DNA from: Pseudeuparius sepicola
Lineage: Eukaryota > Arthropoda > Insecta > Coleoptera > Anthribidae
Direction: 5' to 3'
Assembly (NCBI GenBank): GCA_963920635.1
Contig: OY987298.1
Coordinates: 123,079,735 to 123,143,734 of the forward strand
Length of the DNA: 64,000 nucleotides
In this document: piece after piece, positions 1 through 10,027 of the stretch
How the letters are laid out: every line of letters starts with the position of its first letter
Numbering within the stretch: the first letter of the stretch is position 1
Position numbers and translations under genes: made by a program
The notes under the pieces: generated by a model
Told to the model about the DNA's origin: nothing
The model's input: only the letters and a program-made list of their open reading frames with translations
Database searches by the model: none

Positions 1-155
1 TATACCTACAACTTAAAGAAACACGAAATCTAAAGTCACATTACCTGTCGGCAACCCTCTTAACTAAACTTAGTTACAGTCATTCTAAGTAAAAACAAAA
101 TGGCACAGAAATAGGAACCCAAGAGTGAATGTCGCAGCCGAGGTCGCACCATACC

Positions 156-2475
156 TTATTTATTTCTTCTGTTATACTCGTTTTGGATGAAAACCTTAAT
201 TTTCAACCAGTCTTTATTTTTTAATAATTCTGGATGTTCTTTTTTCAAATTCTCACATTCTGCTCTTTTAGGGGGTTTACTCGTCTTTATGTGGCGACTG
301 AAAAATTTCTTTACAATATCTTTCTGTTCTGCTGTCCAAGGAACTAAGGTACGATATTTCCCTTTATTAGCCACAACGACAGGAGACACAACAAGTGCTG
401 AACTTGTTGATTGACTGGGTTCAGTTCCGTTAGGTAAGATATCTTTAACGCCCTCTTCTAAATTATCCTCACCATCACTCTCATTTTTTTCTTGGATATT
501 ATCTAACAAGTTCTCATCCAGGTTAATGTCGATCTCGTCTAATGATTTTCCTTTAAATGTACTTGATCCCCCTTTTTCCATTAGTAAAAGCAGTTTAGCA
601 ATCTTTGTTGTCTGGTAAATTTCATCTGGAAGACGGTAGGAACTTTTATGGACTCCTGGGGTATGCCCCATAAATGTGGCGAGTTGCTCTACTTCCATAT
701 CCGACAAATTAAACAGTTGAGATAAGGTAGCTAAGTGCTTTCGAAGGTGTGTGGAAGATATCGATGAGGGATTCTTTGCCCCACAGCTTATGGCATATTT
801 GTTTAATGTTTTGTAGCCTATTATGTGTGTTACTGTATTTGCCTTTGCAAAAAGGTAGAGAGTTTCTTTTCTTCCGCACAAAATTGTCTCTTACATCCAG
901 CAATATTTTGATATGATTTTGGACATCTTTGCTAAAAAGTACTGGAACTCCTTTTCCTCTTTTCCCTCTGATAACTATCCTTTTCAAATTTCTTAGGAGG
1001 ATTTGTTCACTTGTTGACACGGCTGTATTATATTCTTCATTTTCAGGTCTTTCTGAAGAGCTTTGGTAAGTCTCTAACAGCATCCTTTGCAGTTCCCCAG
1101 AACGTTTTCTATTTAGCAATATCACCCTGCAGTAGACTGATTCCACTAATGAATTATAGGCTGTAATGTTTTGTTTTTCTGTTACATGCTTTAAAGCCTT
1201 TTCTGCTACTTCTATTAGATGTTTCCTCAATAACAGTAAGTCGCTTGCCAATGGTATGACTGTGATTTTGTTCCAACTTTTCAAATGCAGGTTACTCGCA
1301 GCATGAGAGGAAATGTCAAATCTCCAATTTGTTTCGAACAAGTGAATCAATGTTTTTAAGCCTGCTACAGCTTCGGCAGAAGAAATTGTGAAATATGGAC
1401 CCTTTCTCTTATATGCGTAAGATATCGCAATATCACTGCATTGCTTCAATGACGTGGAAATGTTCATAGCAAAGGTGGGGGATATATACATGTCCTTTTC
1501 AACGTCATATCTTGCCAGACGTTTTGCTGCTTCCACGAAAACATCAAAATATTGTGGTTGCAGTGCTGACAGCATGGTTGTAATAGTTGGTTCAATTTTT
1601 CTGACCTCGATCAACATTTTCGAAAGTTCCCGCATCTTGCGAGAAGTAACACTAATAAAATGCTTTTCTCGGTGCGTACTTAGGTATCTTGATCCAAATG
1701 CACATATCAAGCTGTCATTTTGAGCTTCCAGACTGATCTTGTCCGCCCGCATATGCGGAAACACTTCTTTTAATTTTGGATCAGTTTTCATTTTACAGAG
1801 TAATGATTGGCCAACAGCCTGGGCACCTCCTTTTGGTTTACCATCATGACACTTTTTTCGATGACGGTACAAAAACTTTGAGGAAAAGAAGCCCAAACAG
1901 TTATCACATGGTAAAACAGATTCACTTGGAAAATACGGCTGGCGTACTCGTTTCAAGCATTTACTCCCGTTTGCCAAAAAGTTGCCTTTTCTTCGTAAGT
2001 TGTTTAGTAAGGTTCTCCTTTCCTTGCTGCCTACAGGTTTTGAAAATATACGTGCAACCTCAATTTCGGAGGAGTGATTTCTTTCAACATGACGTGCGAA
2101 GTTCTGAATTTCTATTTCACAGAAATAACAAAAATCGGGTATTCTTTTATAGGGCTTCCAATTTGATTTTTTCGGTTGCGGGTGTGGAAATTCGTTATCG
2201 CTTCCTTCAAAAACAGTTGCTGACACTTGACGTGACTTTTCATTAAATTCTGGCTGTGACTCGCAGGTTAAAACTTTATTTTGGACTCTTGATGATCGTG
2301 TATTATCAGGAAATCTTTTGTCGTTGATGTAACTTTGTTCCTTGAAAGCTGTTAACGATGTCTGATGTACGTTTTCATTAGGTTCTGGTTGTGACTGGGT
2401 AGTTAAAGGTTTCTTTCTAGTTTTTGCTGATCTCGTAACAACGGGGGAAATAAGCAGACTGTTCCTTTTGTAAAT
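156..2475 (-). CDS. Exon 9: zinc fingers plus tyrosine-recombinase domain, frameshifted
   Basis: The frame opens at acceptor tttcag just inside the longest open frame, so the apparent ATG at 2487 is intronic. In order it holds: two copies of an approximately 33-residue repeat (TRS...SQPE.NE...TAF); a CX2CX9HX4H finger (CYFC...HVERNH); a second CX2C...H motif (CDNC...HRKKCH); a recombinase first half with candidate Arg I (NRKRSGE) and GKGVPVLF; then, after a net +1 shift near 870-890, a second half with HLRKH, a GH motif and nucleophile-like Tyr (GHTPGVHKSSYR), FKGKSLDEI and a basic C-terminal module. All expected catalytic residues are present but lie in two frames. The two frames overlap at 709-881. 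Either a sequencing error or a genuine inactivating shift explains this. Ends NRRNK-stop. Confidence 0.75.
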
Positions 2476-5400
2476 CTGAAATTGCAAAAAAAAACGAATC
2501 CTTAGACGGAATTAATTATGTAAAAGAAAAATTACAGTAACACATTTCTCCGATGAGGAACGTACCCTTTTATCGTCATCACTTGGTGTGTATAATGAAT
2601 CATCGTCACTTGAATTATGAAACGGATCTTCCAAACTTTCGTCTAAATAATCTTTATTCTCTGTTTGCTAAAAAAGAAGACACTTAGTAAAAATGTTTGC
2701 TGCTAAACTGATGTAATACCTCTATGAAGCTAGATCCAGGTTCTTCTATCTTGTTTAGTGTTATTTTCATATCATGAGTTTTTGGATTACAGTTTTCTAA
2801 TTCTTCATCAGAATAGGTTGCTCTCTTAATAACCGGCGGCTACGAATGTACAAACATTTTAAAATTATAGGTAAGATTACAGACACCCTATATTCTGCAA
2901 TACAAAGTAAGTACTTTCTATTCCGTAATACAAAGTGCTTATTTTGTATTATACAATATAGGGCATTCCCATTTTAAAAGCCAGTCAAAATTTGACACAT
3001 TGCAAAATTTGGGGTATGGCAAAATTTCGACTTCGATTAATAAAAGGAGTGTACCATATTTGAGCACAACTTTTAAGGGTAGGCTTTTTATTTTTTATTG
3101 AGTCACATGAAAAAGAATCGAAGAAAATATTAAAATATGTTACAACTCAGAATACTATTTTTATTATTTTTAGTCACGACACAACCCCCCCCCCCCCCAG
3201 ACCTTTGAAATGATGAAATGATGATTGATAGATAACACCTATCTATTAAATAGAATTAAATTTAGACGGGCATTTTTATTCGCAATTAAATTCTAAGATT
3301 GTAGACTCGAGCGCCTCACACATTATGTTATAATTGTTTTGCTTAAATAGGTACACATAAAGGGTGATTCACGTTGAGTATCCCATTAAAAGTTCTAGAG
3401 AACGGAAAGAAAGAAATTGTTCACATTTTGTATAAATAATATAATACATGGTGACTTGTAGCGGTGTTTACATTTAATGAAAGATTAGTTGTCTGGCCGG
3501 CAGTCGGCACAGAACAGAAACACAAGTCACACGCACACGCGCTTCTCGCCGCGGGCCTTAAAACCTAACCAAACCTGCGCCGAACTTAAAACTAATCTGA
3601 CCTGAATTATATGTGCCTGGCTTTCTGTTTTCTACTGTCCTTCATATACGGCAGGGCCGTAGATAAGGGGGGGGGGGTTGAGCGTTCAAACCCTTCCCAT
3701 TGAGAAAAAAAGAAGAGGAAACATATCATGGTCATGTAACTTTACAATTTTGTACGCCTCAATTAAATTGTTTGTTCTTAAAATTTCTAAAAAATTTCGC
3801 ATGCCGCACATTTTAATAAGCGAACACCTCATTTAAATACCCGCCTTTAAAAATCAATAATCATTATGAATCCACAAAGAATAAATTTCTATAGGAAGAT
3901 ACCTACCTATCTATATTCTACATTTGGCCCTTTGAGAGGACATGCTAATTTATAGGATGTGTCAATAAATTTATATAGGCACTAACTTATATTTTTACTT
4001 CCACATCACTCAAGGAATTCTCTCTCGGGCTTTTATATATATAAAAAAAGAGTACCTACTTCTTACAGTTACTGCATAGTTAAATTATTATTATTATGGT
4101 TCCACAGTTAACAATGAAAAAACTACAGTCAGTTGCCTAATATTTTTTGCTAATATTAGGTTATTTAAAAAATTGTTAGTTCATAAAAAATGTTTGACCT
4201 TGAAAATTTTAAAATTTTCGCCTGCGGCGCAATTCTTAACAATGAAAGATGAACTTTGTCAAGCAACATTTGTGAAAACACATCTGAACTTTTAACAGAA
4301 CACTCAACGTGAATCACCCTTTATTTTGTATATTACAAACCTCATCTAGCGGTACTCGATATTTTATCTCCGAGGAACTACCGGAATTTTCCATGCAGAC
4401 GGAAGTCTTCTCCAGTCTCAGGGATGTACTGTTGTGGTCTTGAAACTTTTGTAAACTGGTAGACGATGATGGTACATAACTTTCATTTTTTGTCTAAAAT
4501 AATGGAACATTTTCTAAAAATTTCAGAATAAAAATTTATCATTACCTTTGTGGAATCGTGGAAAATATGTGGAACGTTTATGCACGTTGAAGCAGCCTCT
4601 GGTGATTGTAGTTCTAATTTTGTCGTTTGCTAAAAAAATAGACCATTAATACACTTTCGAAATTTTGAAACTGAAATGCTATAATACTTCTGTGTAATTC
4701 GAAACCATTTTTGTGTTCTTTGGTATTATTTTGACATCATGAATTATAATTTTTGGAACGGGTCTTTCTAATTTTTTATCATAACAGGCCACACTTTTAG
4801 CAACCATTGCCTACAAATGTACAGAAGAGTTATTTTCGATAAAATGGAGTAATATCAGGGTGTTCAAAAATTAAGATTAAAAATTAAATTGAAACAATTG
4901 TTAAAAATCATTTTTTCTAATAACCCCTATTTCATAATTGTATCTTTTATTCTAAAAATTTGAATTTGTCGTTACTATAATTTATCTTAAGTTTTGTTAT
5001 TGTAGTCGTGACAGCCAGACATGGCAGAAAATATGTTCGCTATTTTTTATTATTATTTTAGCAACCTTCTATAGACTCATCCTTATTTTTAATGTTAATT
5101 GAGATGGAATTAAAAAAGAGAGGGTTTTCGTTTGAAAAAAAAAAGATTTTTTACAATTATTTCAATTTGGCACTTGACTCTTTTCATGGGAAAATGACCG
5201 AACACTAGCAGAAAGCGCCGTCTATCGGCCTATTTTTGTAGGGAATTTTGAAGTTTGGCACTTTGCCCGTTTGATAGAATATAGTCAGTGGTACATAGAA
5301 CCTATCTATGGGAATAACTCATTTTAGGAGAAATTGGCACTTAGCCCCTTTGTTACTTCTGCTCCTCAATTGCTGAAACCTCAAATTTGTAACCCCCCCC

Positions 5401-7962
5401 CTGTGGATTCTAAATGACATCCTTGATAATATTTTTCGATATTGTCAAAAACAACGGTCCTTTACTCTTGGTGACTAACAAATTTTTTTTAATTTTTCGA
5501 AATACTTAAATAATACACTGTATAAAAAATCAAAAATATTTTAACAGTTTTGGGCGTTTTGGAACAAGCAGTAGTTTTTATAAAGAGTGACTTTTTGTCG
5601 TAAACCCACGAATGAAAATCTTTCACTCTTCCGGACATCACAGCGGGACACGCTGTACATGAAATGTGTCTAGAATATTGCGTAGAGTCTAAAAATATAT
5701 AGGGTGCTTCGTTTAAAAAAACGTTTATTTCGCCGGGCTTTTCTGGGACACCCTGTATAAACTGGAACATGACATTTGGAAAGAAAACGAAATGTTGCAT
5801 AAATTTTAGTTTAAAGTAAATAATTTCGTTGGTAAACCTCTTAGATATCAATTTCGCAACGAGGGTGACACAAAACTATTACAAATGATAATATCATTTT
5901 ATCTAGAAGATCGAGAGGAGCCTAAAATGCTATAACAAATCCAGGTCCCTATTAAAAAAAAAAAGAAGTTGGCCCACATTACTCGAAATGGAAAGGTTAA
6001 CTAAAAAAACTAAAAATACCTTCTTACAGCATACAAAAAGTTGCTGTGACAATGTCCAATTTGTTTTTCGATATTGCCAAAAATTAAATCGTTTTCAAAA
6101 ATTCATATTTTATTAAATCTCGGCAACCAGGGCCAATTGCGTTCGAAAGAATTGTCCAAAAATTATGAAATTATATTATGTGTTTTTTAAATAAAAAAAT
6201 AAATAACACAGCCAATTTGGTCATATCTCTATACCCCAAGGGCAATTTTTTGCCAAAATAAATACATTGGTAGTTGAACGTGTACTTATAGTGTACGCTC
6301 CCATATTTTCTTTCTTGTAGAATGTAACAAGTAGAGCCAAACTTTGCAAAAATTCTGTTTCTGGAATGTTCCTGTGTTAAATACTATTAAGTAGATATTT
6401 TGTCACAAACACTCATCAGCTGATGACATGTAGCTGTAGTATTATTATATGGGTAGCTAATACAGGGTGACTTGGAAAATATAGTATATTTTTCGCCTAA
6501 ATTAAATATATTTTTTTATAATTTCACCCGCAAAATATTTTTAATATTTTATAAAAATCAAAAAACTGTATGGCATTTATGCTTTTTCTTTTCATTAAAA
6601 ACTAGCCACTGCCTATCCCACATTACGTACTTTTTAAAAAATATTTTTACTGCCCGACGTATTATTTAATAGAACTTAAATGATGTCCAAAATGTTTACT
6701 ATAATACTATAATAATAATAATTCTCACCCTCACAATACTCCAAACTAGGAGTACCTATTTTGTGAACTCCCTGTATATTTTACAAAAATGAAAAATGTT
6801 AGCGTATACGACAGGTACTACCCACGAATTTATTTTATCAAAATATCTACAAGAAAATCCTTATTTTATATACACCCTGTATAAGTTGTAGTAATAAGTA
6901 AAAAATTTGTATATGGGGTTTAGAGATACGACTACATATCAAACTATCAATTTTCTGGTAATAACACAGGAAGATTCCATAAACTATTTGCCTGCATATT
7001 TATTTATATGAGCATACGAGTAGTATAGGTAGAATTGCAATAATCTCATTTGGTTACCTGTTTTAGTGTTGAAATTGTGCCAAATATCAAACTCAAAACT
7101 TGTCAGAAACATCGCGAGAAAACGTTTTTTTAGATATAATAAAATTTTTAGCAGGGAATTTTATTAGGGAAGCAATAATTGCGGATAGAGGTTACCTCGA
7201 TTTAATCGTCGTGTTTTTGTATCCAAAAACTTGTAGCCAAAAACTTGTAATTAACCTTCTTGTATAAAAACTTCTATTTAACCTTCTATTCTGTGATATG
7301 GAGCATTTTTGAAAATTTGTTGTTTTTTTATACATCCTGATGTTTTGCCTATTTCCATGAAGTTTTTCATGATTTATTTTCTAGAGATTATAAAAACTTG
7401 TATTTATTTAAATGGAATACTCTGTATATTCTTCCATGGGAAAAACAACAATTTTTAAAAACGCTCTGCATTTTACTCTTGATACTCTATATATTTATTA
7501 TGTATAATACCAACCTCATATGGCGATACTTGATACTCAAAATCTGAGGATGTACAGATGGAGGTGAAAGTTTTATCCACTAACAGCGGTGTACTCTTGT
7601 TGTTGTTTTGAAATATATGACTTTCATGTAATGGAATAATATTTTGTATCTTCTAGAAAAAAAAACATTTTCAAAACTACGAATTTCAGAATCAAGATAT
7701 ATCAGAAACCTCCATCGAGTCTTGGAAAATATATGGCTCCTCTGTAGAAATCGTAGCCGCCTTTGGTGACAGTGGGTTTGACTTTTCAAGGGTTCTAGCG
7801 CTATCTGCATTATTCGTACCAGTGGTTTTCGGCGGTGTGTTGTTTAAAACTTTAAAACAATCGCAATGGCAAATAAGTCATGCAGTAGTGAAATAACTTA
7901 CCTTTAGCAGTTTGATTTCTATTATCTTCACATAACATCAATATTTTTCTACTCCGTGACAT
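156..7962 (-). CDS. Nine-exon gene for a zinc-finger, Crypton-like tyrosine-recombinase protein
   Basis: I assembled this gene from splice signals. Exons (minus strand) are 7962-7902, 7849-7710, 7652-7515, 4810-4688, 4629-4546, 4493-4341, 2839-2720, 2667-2566 and 2475-156, each open in frame and bordered by AG acceptors and GT donors. Exon 1 to 2 is phase 1; all later junctions are phase 0. The predicted product is about 1080 residues: a low-complexity acidic/serine N-terminal half, two C2H2-type motifs, then a tyrosine-recombinase domain and a basic C-terminal domain. Such proteins are known from Crypton-type DNA transposons and host genes derived from them; the role here (transposase or domesticated DNA-binding protein) is inference. 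The ATG at 7962 was chosen because the next residues (MSRSRKIL) look like a basic N-terminus and the exon ends at a good donor; an in-frame ATG at 8055 is possible. An AATAAA overlaps the stop. A frameshift near 870-890 breaks the frame, so this copy may be a pseudogene. Confidence 0.72.
2566..2667 (-). CDS. Exon 8, acidic linker exon
   Basis: 34 codons, acceptor tttttagCAAAC, donor gtacgt. It contains the acidic stretch SDDDSLYTPSDDDK. I recall similar Asp/Ser-rich linkers before the zinc fingers in this protein family. Its QT start and acceptor match exon 5. Confidence 0.62.
2720..2839 (-). CDS. Exon 7 (cassette B, third exon)
   Basis: 40 codons, acceptor acattcgtag, donor gtatta, phase 0. 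Counterpart of exon 4 (see there). It leads to exon 8 through a 52-base intron, just as exon 4 leads to exon 5 through a 58-base one. Confidence 0.65.
3360..4321. mobile_element. Non-autonomous inverted-repeat element in the intron between exons 6 and 7
   Basis: The ends read AAGGGTGATTCACGTTGAGT on the left and the exact reverse complement on the right. Weaker matching continues to about 38 bases per side. TA flanks both ends (3358-3359 and 4322-4323). No transposase frame is visible inside; the interior has a G-run near 3667 and AT-rich filler. It is best read as a MITE of a TA-target superfamily. Confidence 0.7.
4341..4493 (-). CDS. Exon 6 (cassette B, second exon)
   Basis: 51 codons, acceptor attttag, donor gtttgt, phase 0. 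Counterpart of exon 3. It is rich in serine and charged residues. A TA-flanked inverted-repeat element sits in the following intron, only about 20 bases from the donor. Confidence 0.65.
4546..4629 (-). CDS. Exon 5 (cassette B, first exon)
   Basis: 28 codons beginning QTTK, acceptor ttttttagCAAAC, donor gtaatg. Counterpart of exon 2. The acceptor and first five exon bases are the same as at exon 8. Introns on both sides are short (58 and 52 bases). Confidence 0.62.
4688..4810 (-). CDS. Exon 4 (cassette A, third exon)
   Basis: 41 codons, acceptor acatttgtag, donor gtatta. The pattern K..A.YD.KLE...PK...HDVKI matches K.ATYSDEELE..NPK.HDMKI of exon 7, and the intron bases beside both acceptors are also alike. 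Phase 0 on both sides. Confidence 0.65.
4811..7514. other. Long intron filled with repeat fragments
   Basis: Apart from the repeat at 5379-5660, this intron is AT-rich. It has several ends of the CACCCTGTATA type (about 5740-5757, 6465-6475, 6867-6880), which are the terminal motif of the palindromic elements elsewhere in the window. No exon-like open stretch was found. Confidence 0.5.
5379..5660 (-). repeat. Dispersed repeat, copy 1
   Basis: The reverse complement matches 18936-19214 closely, including ACAGCGTGTCCCGCT, the run ending TTGTTCCAAAACG and GTCACCAAGAGTAAAGGACC. The unit begins with an ACAGNGTGTCCC end. No coding capacity seen. Confidence 0.7.
7515..7652 (-). CDS. Exon 3 (cassette A, second exon)
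   Basis: 46 codons between a poly-pyrimidine/ctag acceptor and donor gttggt, phase 0 on both sides. It resembles exon 6 in protein (FQ.N..ST.L..KT, ending EYQV..YE against KYRV..DE) and in DNA around the donor side. A 2.7-kb intron full of repeats follows. Confidence 0.65.
7710..7849 (-). CDS. Exon 2 (cassette A, first exon)
   Basis: 140 bases, ending ...IFQDSME before donor gtttctg. The segment SPKAATI...P.IF.DS resembles SPEAAST...P.IF.DS of exon 5, so exons 2 and 5 look like paralogues. The sequence is polar, with no recognisable domain. Confidence 0.62.
7902..7962 (-). CDS. Exon 1 of the recombinase-like gene
   Basis: Twenty codons plus one base, starting MSRSRKIL. The donor is AAAG|gtaagt. 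The split codon is completed by exon 2, whose acceptor ends ttttaaag. The intron is only 52 bases. Confidence 0.65.
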
Positions 7963-8120
7963 AGTGAACAAGTGGGCACACACAATATAAACAATCACTG
8001 CTGCGCGAGGATCACAGAACACATGACTCGCAATTCGCAATTTGCTCTGGCACAAATTCAGTTGCTGGCAAATACAGATCTAAAAATAGATTGCAGTGTT
8101 GCCGTCACATGAGTACAGTC

Positions 8121-8483
8121 GGACGCAATAGTATGCGAAAATTGAATGGAGAATATACGCGTATATTATCTACTTCAGATCTCTACCGGTGGTTTGCTGA
8201 ACTAAGTATACAGTTTTGTTCAAACTCCAGCAGTTATTGCGTCCACTGACGTTTTTTAAATCTTGTAATATCTTTGTAATCTATATAGATAGCTGAAAGA
8301 ACTTTGCATGGGATACTCTAGAATGGATATGGCTTTTATGTTCTGTGTATCGTATCGATGCTGTGGAGAGCGGAAAGGGGAGGGGAGGGAAAACATGGGA
8401 TGACCTTATTGCGTCCGTTATACGGACGCAATAGTGTAAAGGACGCAATAGTATGCGCAAAAGGCAAATGTTCGGACGCAATA
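8121..8483. promoter_or_regulatory. Six copies of GGACGCAATA upstream of the recombinase-like gene
   Basis: The 10-mer occurs exactly at 8121, 8424, 8441 and 8474 on the plus strand and at 8235 and 8407 on the minus strand. Two copies form an inverted pair around GTTATAC. The cluster starts about 160 bases upstream of the predicted start codon at 7962. It could be a binding-site array or a short repeat that expanded. That the recombinase binds it is only a guess. Confidence 0.5.
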
Positions 8484-8496
8484 ATGATAGGAATCT

Positions 8497-8500
<4 letters not shown>

Positions 8501-8574
<74 letters not shown>
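8501..8574. repeat. (AT)n microsatellite
   Basis: Uninterrupted AT dinucleotide run of 74 bases. The open frames across it on both strands (poly-IY) are artefacts of the repeat. Confidence 0.95.
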
Positions 8575-8579
<5 letters not shown>

Positions 8580-9107
8580 AATATTATTGTCTTTTGTACT
8601 GTGCCATATATTTTTTTATATCTAAACATATTATTTATTGAAAGAAAGGTATGTGTAAATGAATAATATTCCAAAAGCATAAATATTTAGCGAACGTGTT
8701 ATATATTTTCCGTGTAAACATTGTAGGTTTAGACCGCGCTAATATACTTTAATACGAAGGTTGCATGTTCTTTCCGAATTTGTTATGTTTCCACTGGAAT
8801 CTAGATTACCTTATTCGTTTTATTTACACTATCACATGATTTCGTTTTTAATGAACGTAGAGAAACTTTTTTTACAATATTATTTATCTTAATAATAATT
8901 ACTAACTTATAGCTATATGTTTTTAGCGGTCAAACCGAGACAATTAATAAGATGCGCAAAATGAAAGAGTTGGTGATTTGTGAAGCTATGAATATTGAAT
9001 AATATGCAAGTTTAGTGGATGTAATAGGTTTCCACATTTAAAATATTTAAGGGGAGTTACTAGGAATCAACAACTCTTTCGGAATGAGTTTTACATGGTT
9101 AATGTAT
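8575..9107. other. AT-rich spacer, nothing recognised
   Basis: No open frame of note, no clear inverted ends and no RNA gene were seen here. Confidence 0.5.
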
Positions 9108-9496
9108 GTGGTGTCCCCAATTGGACTTAGACACTTTTATGGGGCTTCTCTTATTTCCGGAAGAGATAGACAAAAAGTAGAGAAATATGTCCAGAGCAAA
9201 GTTGAATGTCGCAATATTTCAGACCTCTAACCAAATAAAAGTTATCTCTACACCGATGAAATCTACACAAAAAATGTTTTTACCGAAATCGAAAATGTTC
9301 ACAAGCAAAAAGTTATGGCACGTGTAGGAAACTCGGTAAAACTAGAAACGCCCTATATCTTCCAAACGAATCAATATCTCATTTGCGGCTTTCAACTTTT
9401 CTCGAATATCGAGGAACCTTGGCTACTTTTTGTCTTTTTCTTTTCGGAAAATAGGAGAAACCCCCCAAATGTGTCCAACTTGGGACATCCTGTAAA
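9108..9496. repeat. Small foldback repeat
   Basis: The left arm (GTGTCCCCAATTGGACTTAG... AGACAAAAAGTAG) is matched in reverse by the right arm (CTACTTTTTGTCTTTTTC ... AACTTGGGACATCC). Arms are about 75 bases and imperfect. The open frame across the right arm has no family signal. Confidence 0.6.
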
Positions 9497-10027
9497 TATA
9501 TTTATCTCATGCATTTAGTTGTATAAGCCTCCAAGTTTCTATTTTTTCTAAGTTGGCTTTAATCTAAATGATATTGGTTTGAGGCTATCACATGAGAATG
9601 ACAGTTATGCCGTGGTACACAGATTAATCTATAATAATTCTGAGTAGGATGGTATTAAGCTTACGTTACTATAATATCGTGTTTTCTAGCACAACATAAT
9701 GTTTCGCGTCAGAAATAAAAGCGAAGCCAATATTTTACAACGGCCTCAAATAATATGTGAAAATACAGCTTCACAACAGAAAGCTTCTAACGATAGTAGT
9801 TGTCAAATGGCTTCCTGTGATATCTAAGGCTTTTGGAGAGCTCGGAGAGGATTTCTACATCATTTTTAGTTTTTTTTTTCTAGAAGAATACAATAGGAAG
9901 GTATAACTATTTGGCCACATTGCAATAGTATTAATTTTATTATAAACGATAATAAGTATTGCAAGTAGACGACATACGTTCGAAATATAAATTACGTGTT
10001 TTATCCTTACTATACGCTAATCTAAAT
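9497..10027. other. Spacer before the tandem duplication
   Basis: No gene or repeat identified. It ends where the duplicated unit begins. Confidence 0.5.

Noticed and set aside
2461..2487. ATG at 2487 as the start of the recombinase protein
   Set aside because: A clean acceptor (tttcag) lies at 2478-2476 and five upstream exons continue in phase, so this ATG is intronic.
8358..8680. Open frames on both strands through the (AT)n run
   Set aside because: They are poly-IY translations of a microsatellite; no coding signal.
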